DNA from: Flavobacteriales bacterium UBA4474
GTDB taxonomy: Bacteria > Bacteroidota > Bacteroidia > Flavobacteriales_D > Sanyastnellaceae
DNA: 7,411 nucleotides
Reading direction: 5' to 3'
NCBI GenBank assembly: GCA_002389295.1
Contig: DGOE01000126.1
Span: forward strand, 1 to 7,411
In this document: positions 1-6,109 of the stretch, piece after piece
Layout: every line of letters begins with the position of its first letter
Numbering within the stretch: the first letter of the stretch is position 1
The notes under the pieces: generated by a model
The model's input: only the letters and a program-made list of their open reading frames with translations
Database searches by the model: none
What the model was told of the DNA's origin: nothing
Made by a program: the position numbers and the translations under genes

Positions 1-3000
1 CGACCCGTAGCATAGCTCATGTCGTCGTTGAGGACATACATGGTCCAGAGGTCGGTATTCGCCGCACAACCGTAGTCGTTCTTGAAGCCTCCGCCCCACG
101 CCGTTCCCGCAGTGCGGTTATCGAAGTAGAAGTGGAGGTCCAAACCGCGGTTCGGATCGTTCATGTCCATCACAGCTCCCTCTAGGAGGGCTGTTCCATT
201 TTCATACTGCGTCATGGTCACGCCACCAGCGGAGAGGTCCTCCACAAAGTAAGCGGCCTGGCTCATGTCACCACCGATATCGTAGAACTGCAAGAGGGCA
301 TCGATACCGTTGTTAAAGTCGGGGTCGTCACCTGCCGTGATTACCTCCCACGTTTGGCTTGTACCCCCTCCGGCTGCGTTTTGGTTGCGGCCGTCAAATT
401 GCAGTTTCGTGCTGTAAACAGCGTCGAGCTCAAGCTCGGAGCAAGCGAAGGCGGCAACATCGTTCGCTGCCATGGCAGCGTCGAGTTCGGACTCACACTC
501 TACAGAGTAGTCAGCAATGCTGCCTGTCATCTCCAATTCAGTGCAACCAAGGCAAGGATCAGCAGAAGCGAGGGCAATCACACCACCGAGGGTGTAGACC
601 TTACTGCCGCTGTCAAAGCTATAGGCACCTTCAAGTACAGGGTAGATGTCTCCACTAATCAGGGACTGGATGGCACGGTTGCCAGCTCCATCATCACTGA
701 ATTGGAAAATCTCTCCGTACCAGTTGGTGAGCTGCTCTCCGTTCTGCAAAGCATCACAGAAACCGAGGAACACGTGACCCGCGAGCAAGTCACCGATGAC
801 CTCTTGGCTCAAGGCCTCCAGGTTGTAGCCAGCAGAAGACCAAGCAGCGTCCGTTGGAAGGAAGAGCGTACCGCAATTCGCCACCTGCGAACAGGCGGTG
901 CACTGACCCCAGGTGTCATTGATGTCTCCTGAGCCCATGCTCCACAAGCGGTTGGCATAGCTGTAGTAGTCCGTGATGGGTGCACAAGCACCATTCAAAT
1001 AGTCGTCATAACCATCACCGTACAAAAGGTCGGCACCGAAGTCGAGGAGGTCCTCATACTCACCGTTGATGACCCACTTGTATTCCATGTCGGCTCCAGG
1101 AGCAGGGTCAAAGACCACCTGCCAAATGCCATCGGATACCTCGGCAGCTTCTGGACCGCCGTTTGGATCCCAGCCCCACCAAGGGCCGCTGATGCGCACA
1201 GAGGTGACATCCTCAATTCCGCTGCAGCTCAGGTCCAAGCTCGCCACCATACCGGTGGACTGACCACCAACATCCGGAACGAATCCAATACCGAGACCGT
1301 CAAAAGCGTCAGCGAAGTTGCTGGAACCACCACCACCGGAGAGCACGAGGTCTCCGATAATGCTGATGGTGGAGTCCAGCTCATCACCAGATTCCGTGTT
1401 GATGATGTCAAGCACCTCATCAAGGTCCTCATCCTCATCACATGTTCCATCCTCGTCTGCGTCATTCAAACAAGCGCCGTCACAATCAACGTTGCTCGCG
1501 CCGTAGAGGTCAATGGGGTACAGGCAAGAGCCGTCTTCATTGTTGGCTTCAGCGAAGTAGTTGCAGGCCTCAGCCTCGGTACAACCGCTGATCACACAGG
1601 TACCATCGTCGATGTCGGCACCGGCATAGTAGTTGTCGGCGATCGGGTTCGTGCAACCCGTGCAGGAACCGTCGTCGTCCGTAGCCGCAGGATCGTAGTT
1701 GTTTGCGGCTTCATCCGTACAACCTGCAATCTCATCCTCGTCACACACCAAGTCGCCATCGGCATCATTCAGGCAAGCACCGTCGCAATCGACATTGTCC
1801 ACACCATAAATGTCACTGGCATAGACACACAGCGTGTTGTCCGAGTCAGCGAGAGGGTCATCGTTGTAGTTACAAGCGGCAGGGTCGGTGCAGCTCTCGG
1901 TCTCGTCCTCATTGCAAACACCATCACCATCGGCGTCGTTCAGGCATGCGCCATCGCAATCGACGTAATCGATGCCGTACAAGTCAATAGGATACTGACA
2001 TGAACCATCATCGTCGGTGGCAGGAGCATCGTAGTTACAGGCCGTCTCATCGGTACAACCCGCGATCTCGTCCTCGTCACACACCAAATCACCGTCGGCG
2101 TCATTCAAACAGACACCGTCGCAATCAACATTGTCTACACCGTAGAGATCGATCGGATACTCGCACAAGTCGTTGTTTGTATCCGTGTAAGCGCCATCGT
2201 TACAGGCATTAGGGTCAGTACAACCTTCCGTTTCATCCGCGTTGCAGACACCGTCAAAGTCGTCGTCATTGGGATTGACGGTTCCGTCGGGGTTGCAGGT
2301 CTCACAAGGATCGTCCGCGTAAACACAAGAACCATCATCGATCGTCGCCGTGTCATCGTAGTTACACGCGGTGGATGCGGTACACCCTGCGCAGGTCAAG
2401 TACTCACAAGAACCGTCGTCGTCAGTGGCAGCAGCGTCATAATTGCATGCACCAGCGTCTTGGCAACCACCAATTTCATTCTCATCGCAAACCAAGTCAC
2501 TGTCCTGGTCATTCAGGCAGTTACCATCACAGTCCACGATGTTATTTGGGTACCCATCAGGGTATGTGCAGCTACCGTTATCATCCGTCGCCGCAGCGTC
2601 GTAGTTACAGGCTGCGGAATCCTGACAACCTGCGATTTCATCCTCGTCGCAAACAAGGTCACTGTCCGCGTCATTCAGACAATTACCGTCGCAATCGAGA
2701 TTGTCAGCGGCAGGATATGTGCAGCTGCTGTCATCATCGGTAGCAGCTTCACTGTAGTTACAGGCCGTAGCGTCAGTACATCCCGGCACTTCGTCCTCAT
2801 CGCATGTACCATCTTCGTCTGAGTCGTTCAGGCAATTGCCGTCACAATCGAGATTGGCACTGCCATAGAGGTCTGCAGGGAATTCACACGAACCGTCGTC
2901 GTCAGTGGCTGCGCCATCGTAGTTACAGGCCGTGGCGTCCGTACATCCCAAAACAGGTGCACCGGCACCGAAGTAGAAGGTGTCACGGAACTCGTTGGCA

Positions 3001-3659
3001 CCATCACCATTGATGAAGACCTGGCAGTACAATTGACCACTGATGTCACCATCCGTGGTGAACTGACCGGCCAACACCTTGAGCTCAGGACCCGCAATTC
3101 CATTCGCATCACCGTTGAGTGCATACCACGCTCCACCGATGGCATCATCGATGGAAATGTTTCCACCGGGAAGACCTCCACCTGGGTCGAAGTTGGTTGC
3201 CCAAGGGTTTGCTCCGGATTGCACCGTAGATACCGCAGCTTCACCAGCTGCTGCATTGGGAGTACCCTCCAATCCGATGGTCACCCAACTGTCATATGCG
3301 AGGTCGGGGTAGACTCCGAAAAGCAAGCTATTGATGCCATTTGGAGTTGCTGCTCCTAATATGGCATGGTAAAAGCTTGTCGTCGTATTGACGAAAGTTG
3401 GATTCACCGCATCACCAGAAACAGACGAGAAGAAATCATCTTCATTGTTCATGGTAACGTACAGCTGTGTGCAGCTGTATCCGGTCAAGTCTACTGGTCC
3501 GAGTGCACCGACAAGTAAGCCGATGTCTTCGGACACGACCTCTATTTCGAGATCATACCCTTCAGGGGCTGGAGCAGAATTGACAGCGATTTGCTGAATC
3601 TGAGAAAAAGAAGAGGCCCAACATGCAAAGAGGGCCAAGATGAGAGATGTGAGACGCAT
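1..3659 (-). CDS. Large secreted modular protein with Cys/Asp-rich repeats and a fasciclin-like domain (C-terminus beyond the window)
   Basis: The frame is open for 1219 codons from ATG at 3659 to the window edge. Residues 1-20 form a signal peptide (MRLTSLILALFACWASSFSQ), so the product is exported. Residues about 21-236 are a beta-rich domain (DSWVTIG, GAWYALNG) of a type I associate with flavobacterial secreted proteins but cannot name. Residues 238-744 hold eleven GCTDxxACNY repeat units. Residues about 805-890 look like a carbohydrate-binding-type beta-sandwich (GPWWGWDPNGG, then YKWVINGEYED). Residues about 928-1032 resemble a FAS1 domain (FLPTDAAW, GHVFLGF, LGGVIALA). Residues 1040-1219 are unrecognised. 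A type IX secretion C-terminal signal is likely but would lie outside the window. Adhesion or matrix binding is inference; no catalytic motif was seen. No Shine-Dalgarno sequence precedes the ATG. Confidence is high for the gene and export, moderate for the domain names, and the function is unknown. Confidence 0.93.
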   Translation of the reverse strand, partial: MRLTSLILALFACWASSFSQIQQIAVNSAPAPEGYDLEIEVVSEDIGLLVGALGPVDLTGYSCTQLYVTMNNEDDFFSSVSGDAVNPTFVNTTTSFYHAILGAATPNGINSLLFGVYPDLAYDSWVTIGLEGTPNAAAGEAAVSTVQSGANPWATNFDPGGGLPGGNISIDDAIGGAWYALNGDANGIAGPELKVLAGQFTTDGDISGQLYCQVFINGDGANEFRDTFYFGAGAPVLGCTDATACNYDGAATDDDGSCEFPADLYGSANLDCDGNCLNDSDEDGTCDEDEVPGCTDATACNYSEAATDDDSSCTYPAADNLDCDGNCLNDADSDLVCDEDEIAGCQDSAACNYDAAATDDNGSCTYPDGYPNNIVDCDGNCLNDQDSDLVCDENEIGGCQDAGACNYDAAATDDDGSCEYLTCAGCTASTACNYDDTATIDDGSCVYADDPCETCNPDGTVNPNDDDFDGVCNADETEGCTDPNACNDGAYTDTNNDLCEYPIDLYGVDNVDCDGVCLNDADGDLVCDEDEIAGCTDETACNYDAPATDDDGSCQYPIDLYGIDYVDCDGACLNDADGDGVCNEDETESCTDPAACNYNDDPLADSDNTLCVYASDIYGVDNVDCDGACLNDADGDLVCDEDEIAGCTDEAANNYDPAATDDDGSCTGCTNPIADNYYAGADIDDGTCVISGCTEAEACNYFAEANNEDGSCLYPIDLYGASNVDCDGACLNDADEDGTCDEDEDLDEVLDIINTESGDELDSTISIIGDLVLSGGGGSSNFADAFDGLGIGFVPDVGGQSTGMVASLDLSCSGIEDVTSVRISGPWWGWDPNGGPEAAEVSDGIWQVVFDPAPGADMEYKWVINGEYEDLLDFGADLLYGDGYDDYLNGACAPITDYYSYANRLWSMGSGDINDTWGQCTACSQVANCGTLFLPTDAAWSSAGYNLEALSQEVIGDLLAGHVFLGFCDALQNGEQLTNWYGEIFQFSDDGAGNRAIQSLISGDIYPVLEGAYSFDSGSKVYTLGGVIALASADPCLGCTELEMTGSIADYSVECESELDAAMAANDVAAFACSELELDAVYSTKLQFDGRNQNAAGGGTSQTWEVITAGDDPDFNNGIDALLQFYDIGGDMSQAAYFVEDLSAGGVTMTQYENGTALLEGAVMDMNDPNRGLDLHFYFDNRTAGTAWGGGFKNDYGCAANTDLWTMYVLNDDMSYATG
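1428..2948 (-). repeat. Coding repeat array: eleven Cys/Asp-rich units in the secreted protein
   Basis: Each full unit is about 51-56 residues. It carries GCTDxxACNY, then DDGSC, then DCDGxCLND, then an acidic segment such as DADGDLVCDEDE. The GCT halves begin at residues 238, 293, 344, 398, 425, 479, 534, 589, 646, 668 and 692. The DCDGxCLND half is present seven times, with a divergent eighth version around residues 452-476. A full unit has six cysteines, an even number that would allow three disulfides. The acidic DxDxDG-like segments resemble the calcium-binding loops of thrombospondin type 3 repeats and dockerins. Calcium binding and disulfides are inferred from family resemblance. The DNA copies have diverged mostly at third codon positions, so this is a protein-level repeat rather than a recent DNA expansion. 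Confidence 0.88.
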
Positions 3660-3848
3660 CACAAGTGGTTTGGTTCCATTGGTTGTTTCCTGCACAAACA
3701 GGTTCAGGCAAGTTCTCAAAACTTGTCCGTCTCTCAATATTCACTCACCCACCTTCGTCGAATTATACACCCTGCTGGGGGGGCTGTAAGAGGAGTCGTT
3801 TCACAACACTTCGACATTATCGTGTAATCGATATATATAACTCAATAA

Positions 3849-3880
3849 AAAAGCTACCAAAACGTGTATAACTGGCCAAA
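3849..3880 (-). promoter_or_regulatory. Candidate Bacteroidota-type promoter for the secreted-protein gene
   Basis: On the minus strand, TTTG (3880-3877) is followed by a 20-base spacer and TAGCTTTT (3856-3849). This matches the Bacteroidota consensus TTTG-N19-21-TAnnTTTG at every defined base except the last. Transcription would start near 3842, about 180 bases before the ATG. A competing E. coli-like match, TTACAG-N16-TATAAT (3789-3762), lies nearer the gene but fits this phylum less well. Confidence 0.4.
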
Positions 3881-3882
3881 CC

Positions 3883-3900
3883 TGTAGGATTGCGTCTACA
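3883..3900. promoter_or_regulatory. Inverted repeat TGTAG-N8-CTACA abutting the promoter candidate
   Basis: The two five-base arms (3883-3887 and 3896-3900) are perfect complements with an eight-base spacer. The near arm lies two bases upstream of the -33 element at 3877-3880. The position suits a dimeric activator or repressor site, but a repeat this short can occur by chance. Confidence 0.2.
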
Positions 3901-3926
3901 AATTCCTGGTGCATTCTCTACTTTGG

Positions 3927-3947
3927 GGCCATTGATCTGGAATGGCC
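3927..3947. promoter_or_regulatory. Perfect inverted repeat GGCCATT-N7-AATGGCC
   Basis: Two seven-base arms (3927-3933 and 3941-3947) match exactly around a seven-base spacer. No T-run follows on either strand, so it does not look like an intrinsic terminator. It lies about 50 bases upstream of the promoter candidate of the secreted-protein gene, where an operator or activator site could sit. That role is inference. Confidence 0.3.
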
Positions 3948-4113
3948 ATATCCTGACCTAAAAGGCAGCCAGTCGCGAACTTAAGGGTAATTAAACAACT
4001 GGTTTAAAGTCATTTAAGGTCAACCCAGACAGGGCGAAAACGCAAGGAAGCCCACACTACGCTTAACCACACCTTTTCGGTGATAATTTCATTCACCATG
4101 TGGCATAAAGCAC

Positions 4114-4143
4114 AAAAAAGGGCCGACAGTGATGTCGACCCTT
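4114..4143 (-). terminator. Intrinsic terminator of the tRNA-fMet transcript
   Basis: On the minus strand the hairpin has arms 4143-4133 and 4128-4118, eleven positions with one A/C mismatch, closed by a four-base loop. It is followed directly by a run of T residues (4119-4114). It lies 32 bases downstream of the 3' end of the tRNA and reads in the same direction. The GC-rich base, short loop and T tract make this a textbook factor-independent terminator. It also separates the tRNA from the secreted-protein gene further downstream. Confidence 0.88.
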
Positions 4144-4175
4144 CTGTTTACCTGCCTTCAATATCAGGTATTTTG

Positions 4176-4248
<73 letters not shown>

Positions 4249-4273
4249 ATCAATATTCCCGCTTTCGGGACGG

Positions 4274-4303
4274 CGAAGATAGTCGGGTCGTCTTTCTTTG
4301 CAA
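4274..4303 (-). promoter_or_regulatory. Candidate promoter of tRNA-fMet
   Basis: On the minus strand, TTG (4303-4301) is followed by a 19-base spacer and TATCTTCG (4281-4274). This is the Bacteroidota -33/-7 arrangement with one mismatch in the -7 box. Transcription would start near 4267, giving a leader of roughly 20 bases to be trimmed by RNase P. The element sits within the 71-base gap between the tRNA and the divergent era gene. On the plus strand, TTTCTTTG (4293-4300) is a weak -7 candidate for era, without a good -33 partner. Confidence 0.5.
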
Positions 4304-4319
4304 GCGAAAATCCTGCCCA

Positions 4320-5240
4320 GTGTCACAAACGAATGCAAAAGCCCTTCATCGCGCCGGTTTCGTGAACATCATTGGTTCACCAAACGTCGGCAAGTCCACC
4401 TTGATGAACCGATTGGTGGGGGAACGCCTCAGCATCATCAACGCGAAGGCCCAGACGACCCGTCACCGAATCATGGGCATTGTATCCGGGGAAGACTGGC
4501 AAATTGTGTACTCCGATACGCCCGGCGTCCTTGACCCTTCCTACAAACTGCAGGAGGGCATGATGAAATTCGTGAGAACAGCCCTGCGGGACGCGGACGT
4601 CCTCCTCATCGTGACAACGCCTGAGGAAACAACGCTGGCGCACCCCGAAACCCTGGAAAAGGTCCAGCGCATGGACATCCCTGTGCTGCTCCTGATCAAC
4701 AAAATCGATTTGGGAGATCAAGAGGCCATCAAGGAGAGGATTGCCCACTGGCAGGAATTGATTCCCCGCGCAGAGATTCACCCCATCAGTGCGCTTCATG
4801 GATTTAACCTCGATCACCTGCTCGAGCGCATTATTGCATTGCTTCCCTCCTCCCCCGCCTTCTTCCCCAAGGACGAAATGACCGACAAGCCCATGCGCTT
4901 CTTCGTTTCGGAAATCATCAGGGAGAAGATTTTGACCCACTGCAGACAGGAAGTTCCCTACAGCAGCGAAGTTGTGGTCGAGACTTTCAAGGAAGACCAA
5001 ACCAAAGAAGGCAAGCCTTTGCGCCGCATAGAAGCCACCATTCAAGTGGCACGAGAGTCACAAAAAGCGATTCTGATCGGTGCGGGCGGCAGCATGATCA
5101 AGCGCCTGGCCACCGATGCACGCAAAGACCTGGAGCGGTTTCTCAAGGAGAAGGTATTCCTGGAGCTGCGCATCAAGGTGGACAAGGACTGGCGCGACGA
5201 CGAGCGCAAGCTCAAGCAATACGGCTATTTCAATGGCTGA
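4320..5240 (+). CDS. era: GTPase Era, ribosome assembly factor
   Basis: Era is a GTPase that binds the 3' end of 16S rRNA through a C-terminal KH domain and helps mature the 30S subunit. With GTG at 4320 as start, the protein has 306 residues, close to the usual 295-300. The G motifs are in order: GSPNVGKST at 19-27, QTTRHR at 45-50, DTPG at 66-69, NKID at 127-130 and ISALH at 156-160. The KH domain carries GAGGSMIK at 254-261. The GTG is the only plausible start close to the conserved HRAGFVNIIG segment; the same frame is open further upstream, but that stretch lies antisense to the tRNA. No Shine-Dalgarno sequence is visible. Its last 8 bases overlap ispE, so the two are probably co-transcribed. 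Confidence 0.96.
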   Translation: MSQTNAKALHRAGFVNIIGSPNVGKSTLMNRLVGERLSIINAKAQTTRHRIMGIVSGEDWQIVYSDTPGVLDPSYKLQEGMMKFVRTALRDADVLLIVTTPEETTLAHPETLEKVQRMDIPVLLLINKIDLGDQEAIKERIAHWQELIPRAEIHPISALHGFNLDHLLERIIALLPSSPAFFPKDEMTDKPMRFFVSEIIREKILTHCRQEVPYSSEVVVETFKEDQTKEGKPLRRIEATIQVARESQKAILIGAGGSMIKRLATDARKDLERFLKEKVFLELRIKVDKDWRDDERKLKQYGYFNG

Positions 5241-6093
5241 GTCTCCGGCAAATGAAGCCTTGACCCGCGTGGCGTTTCCCAACGCCAAAGTCAACCTCGG
5301 ACTGCAGGTAAGGAACCGCAGGAAAGACGGATACCACAACATCGAAGGTTTGTTTCTCCCCGTGCCGTGGCAAGACACCCTCGAATTGGAGGTGCTAGAA
5401 GCCGGGAACACCCATGAAATCAACAGCCTCGGGCTGGCCATTCCCGGTGCCCCGGAAGACAACCTCATCATCAAGGCGGCCTTTTTGTTGCAAAAGGAGG
5501 TTGACTTGCCTCCAATGCGCTTTCACCTCATCAAGTCCATTCCCATGGGAGCAGGGCTCGGTGGCGGCAGTGCCAATGGGGCTTTCGCACTCAAGCTGAT
5601 CAACGAGCACTTCAACCTCGGGTTGGATCATGTCGAACTTGAGGCATACGCCGCGCGGCTGGGCTCGGACTGTCCTTTTTTCATCCAAAACGTGTGCGCG
5701 CACGTTTCCGGCAGAGGCGAACGCGTGCGCCCCATGCCACTCCAAATTGAAGGCTGGTGGATTGCGCTCTTAAATCCTGGCATACACATCCGCACGGCAG
5801 ACGCATTCAATGGCATCACCCCCAACGATGACCGCCCGGGCCTCGGGGATTGGAAAGGCACGGGACCGACCGATTGGACAGGCGCACTCCAGAACGATTT
5901 CACAAAACCAGTCGCAGAACAACACCCCGCCATCCAAGAAGCGCTGGACCGCCTGACACAGCATGGCGCCACATTCGCAGACATGAGCGGAAGCGGCTCG
6001 ACTGTTTTTGGCTTCTTTCAGGATGCGCCTCCACCCGAATTAATGAGCAACTGCCCTGCGCATTGGCGCACTTGGCAGGGTCAATTCACTTGA
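5233..6093 (+). CDS. ispE: 4-diphosphocytidyl-2-C-methyl-D-erythritol kinase (IspE)
   Basis: IspE phosphorylates the 2-hydroxyl of CDP-methylerythritol using ATP, the fourth step of the MEP pathway to isoprenoid precursors, in the cytoplasm. The 286-residue product has the normal length and the three GHMP-kinase motifs: PNAKVNLGL at 16-24 with the conserved Lys19, the glycine-rich ATP loop PMGAGLGGGSANG at 104-116, and MSGSGSTVFG at 251-260. Asp146 in GSDCPFF matches the catalytic aspartate of the family. The ATG at 5233 lies inside the 3' end of era, an 8-base overlap that suggests translational coupling, and no Shine-Dalgarno sequence is seen. The frame is open further upstream inside era, but only this start gives a family-like N-terminus. 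It indicates that the organism makes isoprenoids by the MEP route. Confidence 0.96.
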   Translation: MAESPANEALTRVAFPNAKVNLGLQVRNRRKDGYHNIEGLFLPVPWQDTLELEVLEAGNTHEINSLGLAIPGAPEDNLIIKAAFLLQKEVDLPPMRFHLIKSIPMGAGLGGGSANGAFALKLINEHFNLGLDHVELEAYAARLGSDCPFFIQNVCAHVSGRGERVRPMPLQIEGWWIALLNPGIHIRTADAFNGITPNDDRPGLGDWKGTGPTDWTGALQNDFTKPVAEQHPAIQEALDRLTQHGATFADMSGSGSTVFGFFQDAPPPELMSNCPAHWRTWQGQFT

Positions 6094-6109
6094 AGCCCCC
6101 CAGCGGCGC

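Larger units (their letters stand above)
3660..4113. other. Non-coding interval between the secreted-protein gene and the tRNA terminator
   Basis: I see no credible gene on either strand; short open frames here lack recognisable protein features. The interval is more AT-rich than its surroundings. It holds a promoter candidate for the secreted-protein gene (3849-3880), an inverted repeat just upstream of it (3883-3900), a perfect 7-base inverted repeat (3927-3947), and an AT-rich inverted repeat TTAAAC-N5-GTTTAA (3991-4007). If the promoter is right, the mRNA leader is about 180 nucleotides, which is long and could carry post-transcriptional control, but I recognise no riboswitch. Confidence 0.6.

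Noticed and set aside
354..932. Plus-strand open frame of 192 codons
   Set aside because: It lies wholly antisense to the secreted-protein frame, whose repeat and domain structure is clear. It has no recognisable motif and fits a shadow of that gene's codon bias.
1703..2822. Several plus-strand frames rich in His, Arg and Cys across the repeat array
   Set aside because: They are antisense translations of the Asp-rich repeat codons (GAC/GAT read in reverse), and their periodicity mirrors the real repeat.
1428..2948. CRISPR-like or tandem DNA repeat
   Set aside because: The period is about 155-170 bases, the copies vary at third codon positions, and the repeat is explained by protein units.
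3762..3789. E. coli-type promoter TTACAG-N16-TATAAT on the minus strand
   Set aside because: The -10 match is perfect but the -35 match is poor, and Bacteroidota housekeeping sigma factors use a different consensus. Kept only as the alternative to 3849-3880.
4067..4103. Nested inverted repeats CCACA...TGTGG with inner CACC/GGTG
   Set aside because: The arms are short and interrupted, and no T-run or promoter lies at a useful distance, so chance is a sufficient explanation.
4377..5474. Minus-strand frames of 222 and 138 codons under era and ispE
   Set aside because: The plus-strand frames carry complete, ordered Era and IspE motifs; these are antisense shadows.
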